Origin: an uncultured Bacteroidota bacterium | Lineage (GTDB): Bacteria; Bacteroidota; Bacteroidia; Chitinophagales; Chitinophagaceae | Direction of reading: 5' to 3' | DNA length: 64,000 nucleotides | Assembly: GCA_903903635.1 (NCBI GenBank) | Contig: CAIUZK010000223.1 | Span: forward strand, 1-64,000 | Shown: in pieces, positions 29,451-44,400 of the stretch | How the letters are laid out: every line of letters starts with the position of its first letter | Numbering within the stretch: the first letter of the stretch is position 1 | The notes under the pieces: model-generated | Told to the model about the DNA's origin: nothing | Databases searched by the model: none | What the model saw: the letters and a program-made list of their open reading frames with translations, nothing else | Translations under genes and position numbers: made by a program

Positions 29451-32400
29451 CTATTGTTCAACAACCATGTGGAATACTTTATTATCCGTCAATGAACGTA
29501 GGTTAACTATATACATTCCATTAGCGAGGTTATTACCCAGTATTACTCTTTCATTGATCTCACCGTTATGTGTAGTAACGTTGGTATGATATACAACCTG
29601 TCCAACAATGTCGGTAATTTCCAGAATCAATGATTCATCATTGCCGGCAGCGAACTTACCACTTAGTATAAATTGGCCCTTGTTAGGGTTTGGAGCCAGC
29701 CTGATCTCGCCTCCTGTATTTACCACAGGTTGTACACCAACATTAGCTGATTGAACAATTACCTTGCTTATCGCAGTTTGCAATCCGCATGTGCTGTTAA
29801 CGCCTGCATAGCACGAAACTTCCTGTCCGTCGATAAGAGTAGCTGCCAGGTAGGTTGCATTGGTTGCTCCAGGTACAGGAGCGCCGTTTACCAGCCACTG
29901 ATACGTTGGAGCAAGACCACCTGCTGAAACCGTAGCTGTAAAGGTGGTATTGTAAACATTTGGCCCTACACTGGTACCATATGCAACATCAATTGAAACG
30001 GCAGGGGCAATTACATTCTGTACATCCATTGTCTTATAATTACTGATTGCAGTAGCAGTAACAAGACAAGGATAATTGCTTGTCAGTCTGCAGTAAACAA
30101 CATCATTATTTGATGGAGCGTAAGTATACGTTGATCCTGTTGCTACCATACCGCTGTTGATAAACCATGTATATACTGGCGCATTGCCGCCGTTTACAGA
30201 ACTGGCTGTAAAGTTAACAAGTGTACCTGTACATACCGTATCACCAGGCAGCGCTACTATCGCTACATCAGGAGTCAGATTATCCCTTACCATCATGGTA
30301 ATTGTATATACTGCGGTATCAGGAGAAGGACAAGCCTCACTGCTGGTAAGCTTAACCTTAACGTCGTCGCCGTTTACAGGCATATAGGTATAGTTGGCTC
30401 CCGATCCCACTGCCAGACCATTGATTGTCCAGGAATAGGACGGAGAAGTACCGCCATGTGTGCTTATCGCACTGTAAGTAACAGATGTACCATAGCAAAC
30501 CGTATCGCCAAGGCTGGATACAACTGTAACATCAGGAATAACAGTTGGGATAACATTTATTGTTACAGTTCCTGTCATATTGCTGCTGCATCCTGTTGCG
30601 GTATCAGTAGCTACCACGCTATACGTTGCCGCAGCAGTCTGTAGTCCAAATGTAATTGCAGCGCCATTACCATGAACCGGGCTGCCGGTAGCAGTAAGCG
30701 GAGAAGAAGTGTACAATTGATAACTTATGCCGGTGTTTGAACCAATAAGGCCGATAGCAATACCAGAGCCACCGGAGCAATAATTACCGCCTCCTGTAAG
30801 CGCATATGCTGAAGGCAATGTATTTACTGTAACATTTGCACTGCCTGCCATTGTATCCTTACAACCTGTAGTTGCGTTTGTTGCTACTACAAAATAAGCG
30901 CCTGCAGTGGTCTGCAATCCGAAATTCAATCCAAGACCAGTACCCGGTACAGCACCACCAATCGATGATGTATTGTACAACTGGTAGTTTATTCCTGTAT
31001 TAGATCCCGAAAGTGTAACAGTTACTCCTGTTCCACCTGCGCAATAACTACCGCCTCCGTTTGTATTGTAAACTACTGGAAGAGAATTAATGGATACAGT
31101 TGCTGAACCGGTCATATTACTTGTACAACCGGTAGCATTATTCGTTGCTACTACTGTGTAGATACCAGCAAGTATCTGTGGCCCGAAATGTAGAAGTGAA
31201 CCTGTACCTGCAACCGGACTGCCGATTAATGCAGAGTTGTGATACAACTGATAGCTGACACCTGTTTCAGATAATGAAACTGTTACATCCACACCAGTTG
31301 AACCCGAGCAGTAACTTCCGCCACCTGCAACAGAATAAACTATTGGAAGCGGATCAACACTGATGGATACACTGGATGTCATATTTGAAGTACAACCTGT
31401 TGATGGATTTGTTGCAATCACGGTATAAATGCCGGATACTGTCTGTAATCCAAAATTAATCGAACCGCCGGTTCCTGCTACTGCACTGCCCAGCGCTACC
31501 CCACCTCTGTATAATCTGTAATTTATACCGGTAGCTGAACCACTAAGTCCCACGTTAAGACCAGTTCCGCCATTGCAATAATTACCGCCTCCGGTAACAG
31601 TAAACTGAGCCGGCAAAGGATTTATGCTGATAACTGCAGAACTTGTCATGGTATTACTGCAACCTGTTGTCGCATTAACTGCGCCAACTGTATAGGTTCC
31701 TACCATACTCTGAACTCCCATATCAAGTGCAAAACCAGTACCGGCGATTGTACCCATTACCACAGGAGTATCATTATGATATAACTGGTAATTTACGCCT
31801 GATTCAGAACCATTAAGCATTACATGAACACCGGGAGCGCCGCTGCAATATCCGCCGCCGCCTGAAACTGCGAATGTAAGTGGCAATGCATTGATTGCAA
31901 CTGTTGCCGTTGATCCCATATTGCTGCTGCAAGATGTAGCAGGATCAGTAGCGACTACTGAATAAGCGCCTGCTGCTGTAAGAAGACCAAAATCAAGTCC
32001 TGTTCCACTACCGCCTAATGCTGCACCTGAAACGACCGTACCATTGTATAACTGGTAATTGATTGAATGGTCTGAACCACTCAGGAAGATATGTACTCCT
32101 GTACCACCAACGCAATAACCACCACCACCGGTAACTGTATAAACAACCGGCGTTGCATTGATTGTTATTGTAGCGCTGCCTGTCATTGTATTCGTACAAC
32201 CTGTTCCTGCATTAATTGCAACTACAGTATAGTTTCCCGCCAGCGATTGAACACCAAAATCAATTGCTGTTCCTGTACCCGCCATTGCAGCGCCTATTGC
32301 AGTTGTACCATTGTAAAGCTGATAATTATAGCCAAACTGTGAACCTGAAAGACCAACATGCAACGTACTTGCAAGTGCAGAGCAATAACTACCGCCACCG

Positions 32401-35400
32401 GTTACATTAAAGGCCACAGGCAATGAATTGATAACGATACTTGCTGAACCTGTCATAGTGCTGGTACATCCGGTAAGGTCGTCTGAAGCAACTACGGTAT
32501 AAGTACCTGCTGAGGTCTGTATTCCAAAGTCAAGAGCTATGCCTGTTCCTCCAACCAAACCACCTATTGCAAGTGTACCACGATACAACTGGTAGCTGAT
32601 ACCAGTTGACGAATTGCTAAGTCCAACAGACAAGCCTGAACCGCCTGCGCAATAGCTTCCGCCTCCTGTTACTGTATATACTGCAGGAAGTGCGTTCTGG
32701 GTAACAGATACGCTTCCTGTCATATTCATGGTACATGCCGTAGCCGAATTGATGGCTACTACTGTATAAGTACCGCTAATTGACTGAACACCGAAATCAA
32801 GTAAAGAACCTGTACCGGTAAGTGGACTGCCAACCAAAGTAGTACCTCTGTATAATTGATAATTAATACCTGAATTAGATCCGCTTAAGCCAACATTCAC
32901 CCCTGTACCGCCGGCGCAATAGCTACCACCACCGGTTACAGTGTAAGTACCAGGTAATGGATTAACAGATACTACTGCACTGCCAGCCATATTGCTTACA
33001 CAAGATGAAGGATTTGTTGCAACCACGGTATAAGTACCTGCTATATTCTGCAATCCGAAATCAAGTGATGAACCTGTACCTGTAACAGGGCTGCCTGCAG
33101 TAAGTGTACCGCTATATAACTGATAAGATACACCTAGTTCAGAATTAGAAAGTCCGATATGAACTCCAGTGCCACCTGCGCAATATGCACCACCACCGCT
33201 AACACTATAAACAATTGGCAGGGATGTAATTACCACTGATGTGCTGCTGGTCATATTAGCAGTACAACCACTTGTATTATCTGTAGCCACTACTGTATAA
33301 CTACCTGCCGACGTCATTAATCCGAAGTCAAGGCCTGTTGTAGTACCCGCTAATGAGGTAACCGGTACCAAACCATTATACAACTGATAAGTAACTCCGC
33401 CTTGTGAACCGGTCAATAAAACATGAACCCCGGTGCCTCCGGCACAATAATTACCACCACCATATACTGTATACACACTCGGGGTGGCATTTATAGATAC
33501 TGATACACTGCCGGTCATATTATTGGTGCAACCCGAAGTTGCATCTGTAGCAACTACTGTGTATACACCTGACAATACCTGAAATCCAAAATCAATTGAT
33601 GATCCTGTTCCTGCTATTACTGATCCTACTGCTGTAGGTCCGACATATAACTGATAGTTCACGCCTGTAGTTGAATTATTCAAACCAACATGTACACCTG
33701 TTCCACCGGCACAGTAGCTGCCGCCACCGGTTACATTATACAGTGTTGGCAATGCATTTACATTTATTACAGCGCTTCCAGCCATATTGCTGGTGCATAA
33801 TGTAGTTGAATTGGTAGCTACTACAGTATAAGTACCTGCGAGGAACCTGAAGCCAAAATCAAGTGGCAATCCTGTACCGGCAATTGCTGCACCCGAAAGA
33901 CCTGCGCCATTATATAACTGATAACTGTTACCCACAACCGAACCGTTCAGTCCGATATGCACACCTGTACCACCGGCACAGTATGCGCCACCACCCGTTA
34001 CATTATTAACCGTTGGTAACGCTGTAATAGTTACAGTAGCGCTGCCCGACATGGTATTTGTACATAATGTAGTTGCGTTGGTAGCAATAACTGTGTAAGA
34101 ACCTGCTGCTGTCTTTAAACCAAAGTCAATAGCAGCTCCGGTACCAGGAACAAATGCACCTGAAAGTGACAGCCCGATATACAACTGGTAATTAACACCA
34201 ACTGTTGAACTGCTTAGACCAATATGAACTCCTGTACCACCGGCACAATAGCTGCCGCCTCCGGTAACATTTTGAACAAGAGGCAATGGATTTGCAGTTA
34301 TTACTGCACCACCCGTCATATTAAAGGTACATAATGTCGCTGCGTTTGTAGCTTGTATGGTATATGTACCGGCTGTAAAGAAGCCGAAATCAAGAGCCGC
34401 GCCTGTTCCTGCAATAACAGGAGAAACAGCTAAGCCAGCCTTGAATACCTGGTAATTAATACCCAGATCAGAATTTGCCAGACCTACATGCAACCCTGCC
34501 CCACCTGCACAATAACTGCCGGTGCCTGTAACAGCATATGCTGTTGGTAATGGGTTAGATGTGATCAACGCGCTTCCAAGCATATTAACAGAACAAGTAG
34601 TTAGCGAATTCTGCGCAAAGGCAGTATAGGTTCCCGGAGTGGTAACCAGACCTGAACTAAGCGGCAAACCGGTACCAGGTAAAGTACCTATTGTACCTGT
34701 ACCAACCAGCACAAGTGAGTAATTGATGCCTATATCCGAACCGCTTAAGCTATCTATACTTCCTGCACCACCTGCACAGAATGAACCACCACCATAGATT
34801 GTATATACATTAGGCAATGGATTAATAGCAAGCGATACCGTGCCGGTCATAGTGCTGCTGCACGTTGTAGCTATATTAGTACCTGCAACCGTATATGCTG
34901 CGACTCCTGCTCCACTGCGTGTACCAAATGTAATTGGTAACCCTGTACCTGCAACCGGAGCCCCTGAAGGAACACCGAAATACATCAACTGGTAATTTAC
35001 ACCTGTTTGCGTATTGCTTAAGTTAAAGGTTGGAGGAGTAGATCCTAAACAATAGGAAACTGCTGTTGATGATAAAACGTAAGTATTGGTTGGCAATGGA
35101 TTAGATGTAATACTTACAGTACCCGACATCGTTGTTGTACAACCGGTAATTGTATTCAATGCAGTAACTGTATATGCACCTAATGTACTTTGCAAACCGA
35201 AACTGATAGCTGATCCTGTACCGGCAACAGTAACAATTGATGTTGCTCCTTGTTTCAGCGTATAATTGATGAACAGGTCAGAATTGCTCAGACCGATGGC
35301 AACTGAGCCGCCGGGACAAACACCACCACCTCCGTTAATTGTATATAAGGTTGGTAATGGATTTATTACAACAGTAGCCGTACCGGTCATAGCCTGAGTA

Positions 35401-38400
35401 CAACCTGTAGATGCATTGGTTGCAATAACGGTATAAACACCTGCTGCTACCTGAGCACCAAAGCTAATAGCATTGCCTGTAATACCTGCAACTGGTGTAC
35501 CCACGGCAACACCTCCCAGATATAACTGGTAGTTTACACCGGTTGTCGAATTACTGAGACCTACAGTAACACCTGTAGTTCCGGCACAATAACTACCCGA
35601 ACCAACCCAGGTTACGGTATAGGCTGTTGGTAGTACATTAATACCAACAGTTGCGCTGGCATTCATCTGTACATTACATCCGGTAGCAGCATTGATGGCT
35701 ACCACTGTATATACACCGGCACCGGTAAAAAGTCCAAAATTAATTGCTGCTCCTGTTCCTGCCCATGGAGTACCGTAGGTATTAGTTATTACACCATTAT
35801 TATAATAAACCTGGTAATTGATACCAATAGTAGAATTGCTTAATCCGATTGCAACACCCGAACCACCTGCACAATAGTTGCCTCCTCCTGTTACTGAATA
35901 GATAACAGGTAATGCATTAACAGTTACTGGCATCGTAGCAATACATGCTGTAGGCAACGTATAAGTAAATGTAGTAGTACCTGCTGCCACACCGGTAATG
36001 ATCCCGGATGCACTTCCTATGATTGCGCTGGCCACATTACTGCTGCTCCATACACCACCAGCGGTAGCGTCGGTCAGAGTGCTTGTTGCGGCAACACAAA
36101 CCGTAGAGAATCCTGCTATGGCCGCCGGTAATGGATTAACTGTTAAAGGATAAGTTACATTGCAACCAGCAGGAAGCGTATAGGTAATGGTTATTGCGCC
36201 TGCCGAAATACCTGTAACTACCCCGGTCAATAAACCGACTGTACCTATTCCGATATTTGAACTGGTCCATGAACCTCCTATACTTGGGTTAATTAATGTA
36301 GCGGTTGATGCAACGCAAACATTGCTTACACCTGTAATCGGTGAAGGAGTCTGGTTAACTGTAAATAATCTAAGTGAAGTACAACCACCTGGCATAGTGT
36401 AGGTAATTGTAACAGCGCCTGCGGTAATGCCGGACACCACTCCTGTCAGAGCCCCGACAGTTGCTACCGATGTATTGCTGCTGGTCCATGTTCCGCCTGC
36501 TGTTATATCAGCCAGCGTTGTGGTAAAGCCGGTACAAACTGATCCAGCTCCTGTAATTGCTGCAGGCTGGGTATTCACGGTCATTGGCAGAATAGCGGTA
36601 CATCCTGCTGGTAAAGTATAGGTAATAACTACATTACCTGCTGCTACACCGGTAACAACTCCAGATGCTGCATTTACAGTTGCCAAAGTAAGATCGCTGC
36701 TGCTCCATGTGCCGCCGGAGGTTGCATCAGCCAGTGCTGTTGTTAATCCTGTACATACTGTATTTGCGCCTGTTATGGCTGCAGGTGTCGGATTAACAGT
36801 TATTGCCGAAGATATGATACAACCTGTTGGTAATGTATAGGTAATGTTTGGATTACCTGCTGCAACACCGGTAACAACTCCTGTTCCCGCATTAACTGTT
36901 GCGAGAAGCGTATTGCTGCTGCTCCATGTTCCGCCGCCTGGTGTAGATCCTAATGCAGTGGTAAGACCAACACATAAGTTCAATGTCCCGGTGATGGCCG
37001 ATGGTAACGCATTAACAGTAAATGGCAAAGTATTGATACAACCTGTTGCTAGCGTATAAGTAATAGTGATATTACCTGCACTCACACCGGTTACTACCCC
37101 ACCCACTGATATAGAACCAATGGCAGTGTTGCTCGAACTCCATGTTCCTGCAGGTGTTGCATCAGTAAGGGCTGTGTTTAAGCCCACGCAAACATTATTC
37201 GCTCCTGAAATTGATACAGGATTGGGATTAACTGTTATTGCGTATGTTGTCAGGCAACCTCCAGGCAAAGTATAGGTAATATTAAGTGTACCTGCTGAAA
37301 CACCGGTTACAACACCGGTACCTGCAATTACTGTTGCCAGAGCCCCATTGCTGCTGGTCCATACACCACCGGTGATCGTATTTCCAAGATTTGTAGTAAG
37401 ACCTATGCAAACATTATTTACTCCTGTTATAGCCGCAGGAATAGGATTAACAACGAAACTGGTTGTAGTATAACAACCGGTTGGCAATGTATAAGTAATG
37501 GTTAGTGTACCTGCTGAAACGCCGGTTACAACACCCGTAAGCGCTATTACCGTTGCAAATGATGGATTGCTGCTGCTCCATGTACCACCTGGATTTGCAT
37601 CTGCAAGCGTTACCGAAGAACCAACACACACACTTGCAGTACCTGTTATAGCTGCAGGTAATGGATTAACTGTAATGGTAGAAATTACAAAACAACCATT
37701 TACAGTATAAGTAATAACAGGACTTCCTGCGGCAACACCGCTAACCAGACCGGTTGCTGCATTTACTGTAGCAACTGAGCTATTGCTGCTGGTCCATGAA
37801 CCTCCTGCAGTTGTACTGCTTAATAATGTAGTCTGCCCCGGACAAACTGTTGTTGTTCCGGTAATTGCGGCAGGCGTATTATTCACTGTAACCTGGGCTG
37901 TTGCAAGACAGCCGGTAGGTAATGTATAAGTCATTGTAGGTGTACCTGCATTTACTCCGGCAACAATTCCGGTAGCCGCTCCTATTGTAGCTTCACCAAC
38001 ATTGCTGCTTGCCCATGTACCGCCGCTTGAAGCATCAGTCAATGCCAGAGTGCTACCGGTACAAACCGGGCCTGCGCCGATAATTGCTGATGGATTAGGA
38101 TTAACTGTAACTATTGTGGTAGCTACGCAACCTGTAGGTAATGTATAACTTATTACAGATGTACCTGCTGAAACCCCTGTCACAACTCCTGATGCTGCAT
38201 TTACTGTAGCTGCTGCTGTATTAACACTGGTCCAGGTTCCTGTTGGAGAAGCGCTGGCCAATGTTGTTGTAAGTCCAGGACAAACACTGGCTGTACCTGT
38301 TATTGCTCCAGGCAAAGGATTAACAACAACTATTGCGCTGCCGCCCATAGTATTTGTACAAGTTGTTGCGGTGGTGGTGGCTATTACTGTATAAGTGCCC

Positions 38401-41400
38401 GCCGAAGTTCTGAGCCCGAAACTGATGGCCCCACCGGTACCGGTCACCGGGCTACCTGATGCAACGCCGCCTAAATACAATTGATAAGTGTTGCCGATAT
38501 CAGAATTGGCCATGCCTATAACAACTCCCGTACCACCTGCACAATAAGATCCGCCACCGGTAACTGCATAAACAGTTGGCAGTGGATTAACCGTAATAAT
38601 GGCACTGCCTGTCATGTTAGAGGCACATAATGTTGTTGTATTCGTACCTATAACTGTGTAAGTTCCTGCGGTTGTCTGCGCACCCATATCGAGTGTAACA
38701 AATGTACCGGCTACAGGCGCTCCTGTGGCAACACCGCCCAGATATAACTGGTAGCTGATACCTCCCGCAGAGTTGGAAAGCATAACATGTATTCCGGTAC
38801 CACCTGCGCAATAACCCCCTGTTCCGGTAACTGTATAGGCTACAGGATAAGGATAAACTGTGAATGAAGATGTATTGCCTGAAGATAGAGCGCTTGAACA
38901 ACCAAAGTTATTGGTGATCTGAGTAACTGTTACCGTAGTAGCGCCGGAATTGGCTAGTAAACCGGATGGTATTGTGAAAGTACCTGATCCGCCACCACCC
39001 ATGGTAAGTGTAGCGGTACTTGCGGATGCAGAATTTGCTCCGCTTAAATTATAAATTACTGTAAATGTTCCTGCTCCAAGGCTGGCTGAGGTAATGGTAA
39101 CTGTTGATGCAATACTGGTACATTGCGAAGTTGCGGAAGTTGCAAATGAAGCAATATTCGGAACTGCGTTTACAGTAATCGGATAGGTTGCTGTACAACC
39201 TGCCGGTAATGTATATATAATAGAAGGATTACCTGATGATACACCAGTAACAACTCCTGTAGCTGCATTAACTGTAGCTCTGCCCACATCGCTGCTGCTC
39301 CATGTACCACCGCTTGTTACATCACTAAGTGTAACGTTAGATCCCACGCATACGACATTGGTACCTGTAATTGCCGCTGGTGTAGGATTAACCGTAAATG
39401 GCTGAACAGAGAAACAACCTGCCGGTAAGGTATAAGACAAATTAAGTGTACCTGCAGTGATACCGGTAACAAGACCGCCTACTGATATTGTTGCTGTTGC
39501 AGGATTACTGCTGCTCCATGTACCACCAATAGTGGGATCAGTTAGAGAAGTGGTAAGTCCGACACAAACACCGCTGGCGCCGACAATTGCACTTGGCTGC
39601 GGATTAACTGTTATTGCTTTGGTAGCATTACAACCTGCCGGTAATGTATAAATAATATTGGTAGAACCTGCCGCGACACCTGTTACCAGCCCGCTGACAG
39701 CATTAACCAATGCTGTGCCCGGAGCAGCGCTGCTCCATGTACCGCCGGTTACTGAATTGGCAAATAAAGTAGTCAGCGTAGCACATACTGAAGTTGCGCC
39801 TGTAATAGCTGCAGGAGAAGGATTAACTGTAAATGGTGCAGAAACCGCACAACCTGTTGGAAGTGTAAATGTGATTGTAATAACTCCAGCCGACAAACCG
39901 GTAACTAAACCTGTTGCCGCGCCCACAGTTGCATAAGTCGGATTGCTGCTGGTCCAGGTTGAAGCGCCTGATGCATCTGTTACTGTTGCAGTAAGGCCAA
40001 CGCAGACATTGGTTGCGCCACCTATTGATAATGGTAACGGATTAACAGTAATCGGGGTACTTACAAAACAGCTGGTAGGCATGGTATATAATATATTAGG
40101 ATTACCATTCGATACACCCGAAACAATACCTGTCAATGCGCCAACCGTTGCCTGAGCAGGATTACTGGTCGTCCAGGTACCACCTGCAGTTGCATCACTT
40201 AGTGTAGTTGTTGAACCAACGCAGACTGTAGTTGTTCCTGTTGTAACTGCAGGTGTCAGATTAACGGTATAAATAACCGATGCCAGACATCCTGTTGCCA
40301 ATGTATAGGAAATGGTAGCGTTACCAGGAGCAACTCCGGTAACCACACCGCTACCTGCTCCTACTGTCGCTACTGTCGGGTTACTTGTGCTCCAGGTACC
40401 CAATAATGTTGCATCGGTCAACGTTGTGGTAAACCCGGTACATACAGTTGCAGTACCAAGTATGGAAGCAGGATTAGGATTAACAGTAACAATTGCTGTT
40501 GCAATACATCCTGTGGGTAATGTGTAGGTAATTGTTGAATTGCCCGGACCTGCACCAACTGCATTAACGGTTCCTGTTAATGCGCCTACCGTAGCCACAG
40601 CAGGTGTACTGCTGCTCCATGTTCCCAGTGGCGTTGCATCAGCAAGCGTAGAGTTAAGACCTGAGCAAATAGCCAGTGTACCGGATATTGCAGCAGGTAA
40701 CGGATTAACTACAACCGTAGCTGTATTGAAACAACCTGTTGCAGGTATAGTATAAGTAATAACCGGGCTTCCTGCTCCTACACCGGTAAGAACACCTGAA
40801 CCTGCAATAATTGAGGCAAAAGCAGTATTGCTGCTGGTCCAGACTCCCGTTCCGGGAAGATATGCATCCGTTAAAGTAATATTGGAACCTACGCAAACCG
40901 GACCGGGAACACCTATTGCCGCAGGTGTTTGGCTTACAGTAACTGTGGCCGTAATGGCACAACCTGTAGGTAATGTATAAGTGATAACTGTAGTTCCGGG
41001 AGTTAATGCATTCACCAGACCTGATCCCGCGTTAATGGTAGCAACCCCGGGAGATGCGCTGCTCCATGTGCCCCCCGGGTTGGCATTAGAAAGTGTGGTA
41101 GTCAATCCTGTACAAACTGATAGCGATCCTGAGATGGCAACTGGTAATGGATTAACTGTAACAATACCGGTAGCTGAAGAAATACATCCGTTGGTATTGG
41201 TAACCTGCAATGATGCAGTATAAGTACCTGGTGCAGCATAAGTATGAATTGGATTATTACCTGCGGCAGTAATTGCATCACCGAAATTCCAGGCATAAGC
41301 CGTAATACCGGCAGATGCATTATTAAATGTTGTTGCTATACCTATACAGAACGGATTTGGAGTAGCTGTAAATGCGGCGCTTGATTGTGCATTTACTGTT

Positions 41401-44400
41401 ACTGTTTGTGTAGTATAATTACCCGGAGTCAGACCACTCGCTGTTCCCTGATAAGTAATAGTAGTGGTTCCTGCTGTTAATCCGGCTACTACTCCTGTTG
41501 TTGCGCCAACTGTTGCTATAGCAGGATTATTGCTGGTCCATGTCCCACCGATAGCGGCCTCACTTAAAGTTGAAGTTGGACCATTCTGGCAAACTACAAA
41601 TGTGCCAGTGATTGGTTGCAATGGATCATTCCGTAATACAGAAATTGAGGCAGAACTTTTGTTGGAAACCACTATATCAGCCTTACCATCACCATCCAGG
41701 TCCCCTACTGCCGAAACGTATTCGTTTGGCGTAGTGCCGCCTGCAGCGGCGAAATTTACTGCGTTAGCAAAAGAACCAGCATTAATCGTACCACTTGTGG
41801 CTGTATTTCTGAAAACAAAAATACTTCCACCATTTGAGTTGGTGCTGATTACATCTGGCTTACCATCACCATCTATATCGCCAATTCCTATATTAAAAAA
41901 TGGATTGGAAGAAGTACCATAGTCAACACGTGCAGCAAGTGAACCAGCGACGAATGGAACACCGGAGGTGGCAGTATTACGGAAAACAGAAAAATTGTTT
42001 GCTCCGTTATTTGCAACTACAACATCCAGTTTACTATCACCATCAATATCAGCAAACCTCATTCCTACCGGACTTGTACCTGCGCCAAAGTTTACTGCAG
42101 AAGCCAGTGTACCGGCATTGATCGTTCCAATAGTTGAAGTATTACGTAACAGGGATATGTTATTTGAATTACGGTTAGAAACCCCAATATCTGGCTTCCC
42201 GTCTCCATCTATATCTCCGAATGCAAGGCCTTCAGGGTTAGTGCCTGCTGTGAAGTTTACAGCCGAATTAAAGGATGATCCGTTAATCACACCTGGAACT
42301 GAAACATTCTGAAGTACGGAAATATTATTCGAACTGAAATTACAGGTTATCAATTCAGGCTTGCCATCTCCGTCTACATCTCCTATTATTACATTTGTCG
42401 GTGCGCTTGCACCAATAGAAATATCCACATTTGCACTGAAGGATATTGTACCGGGTGTACTCGTATTGCGCAACACGGAAACAGTGGTTGTACCGGAATT
42501 TGCAGTAGCAACATCCAGTTTGCCATCACCATCTACATCACCAATGGCAAGGCCAATAGGGCTTGAACCTGTAGCAAAAGAAACTCCGGCACTAAATGAA
42601 CCTGAAGTCAACGATCCAGATGAACTAATGTTTCTGAAAACAGTAATTGTATTTGATCCGTTATTTACTACCACAATGTCTGATTTTCCATCTCCATCTA
42701 TATCTCCTAATGCAACATCCCAAGGGCTACTGCCGGTTGTCATTGTAAATTGAGGATCGAAGTTTACAGTATTAGCGATGTAAGCGCCATTACTGTAATT
42801 CTGCAAATAGGTTCCGGTTGAAGCTGCCTGTAAACCACAGGTTGCATTCTCAACTGTTACCGGGCCAAACACAGACCCCACTGGCACAGATACTGTCAAC
42901 GAAGTTGCAGAAGCTGTATTTACGGTAGCGCGTGTAGCACCAAACCATACTACATCATTAGTAGTGGTAGTATTAAAATTGGTACCTGTAATAGTTACCG
43001 AAGAAGTAGGGAAGCCGACTAATGGAGATATATTGGTAACTGTAGGAGTTGCCGTAACCGTTACCGATGAAACTACTACTTGAGATGTTCCTGCTGTTGT
43101 AAAGGTAATATTTGCCGTACCACCTTCCAGGATGCCGGTAACAACGCCGGTGCCGGCCACAACGCTTGCAATAGTGGGAGCGCTGGAAGACCATGTACCA
43201 CCGCCTGCAAACGAATTACTTAAAGTAGTAGTTAAACCAGGGCAAACGGTTAGTGTGCCTGTATTGGGGAGTAATGGATTGTTATGGAAAACAGAAACAA
43301 TATTGGAATTAAAACTGGTAACCGCCATCTCTGGTTTACCATCTCCATCCAGATCACCTATAGCTACCGTAACTGGCGACGAGCCGGTGGTAAAACCTAC
43401 AGCATTTGCAAATGATCCTGCAGCTATTGTGCCGCTCGTTGCTGTATTCCTAAATACGGATACCGTATTGCTACCCCTGTTGGTGCATGCAATATCAGGC
43501 TTGCCATCACCATCAACATCTCCGACTGATACCCACCAGGGGTTAGTACCAGCAATAAATTCCACATGGGAATTCATGGCCGGAAAGGTATTATTACGTA
43601 TCACAGATACATTTGACGAGCCCTGATTTGCTGTAATAATATCCAGTTTGCCATCTCCGTCAATATCAGCTAATGCTACTCCATATGGAGTTGTTCCGGT
43701 AGCAAAATCAACCTTGGCAGCAAATGATATTGCACCCGGTGACGAAGCGTTAACCAGCACGGAAACACTGTTCATTCCAAAATTCATGTTTGAACAAACT
43801 GCATCTGGTAACCCATCTCCGTTCATGTCGCCCAGAGCCACTCCAATCGATCCGCCGGCAATTGCGAATGTTCCAACAGACCCGAATGAAATGCTTCCGG
43901 CTGAAGATGTATTTCTGTATGTATATAAAAAAGCCGATGCGACATTGGTAACTGCCAGATCCGCTTTTCCATCTCCATCTAAATCCTGGATGGCAATGCC
44001 ATAAGGAACACCGCCTGGCGTAAGTACAATTTGCGGTGCTAATGAAATAGTACCAGGTGTGGATGTATTGCGAAAAACCGAAACGGAACCACTTCCCTGG
44101 TTGGAAACAGCTAAATCAGGCTTACCATCACCATCAATATCACTAAACGCAATCTGCGTTGGGTTTGTTCCGGTAGTAAATGATACAGGAGCGGCAAATG
44201 AACCAGCAGTAATAGAGCCGGAAGCACTGGTATTCTTATAAATAAAAATAGAACTTGAATTATAACTGGCAACTACTAAATCTGCCTTGCCATCTCCATC
44301 CACGTCAACTAAAGAAACGCCTTCAGCACCATTCAGGCCTCCGTTAAAATCAACCTTTGCATCAAAGTTCACTGTATTGGGGGCATAGGATGCATTATTG

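Noticed and set aside
36187-41223. Series of + strand ORFs of 60-94 aa (such as 36187-36402, 36844-37059, 40312-40527, 40540-40755) with similar sequence
   Set aside because: They are antisense to the BIg2-like modules of the giant gene; regular length and similarity arise from the underlying repeat, not from real genes.
41464-44241. + strand ORFs rich in LPSPSxSP (41464-44241)
   Set aside because: Antisense shadow of FG-GAP DGDGK codons; low complexity and overlapping a strong CDS.
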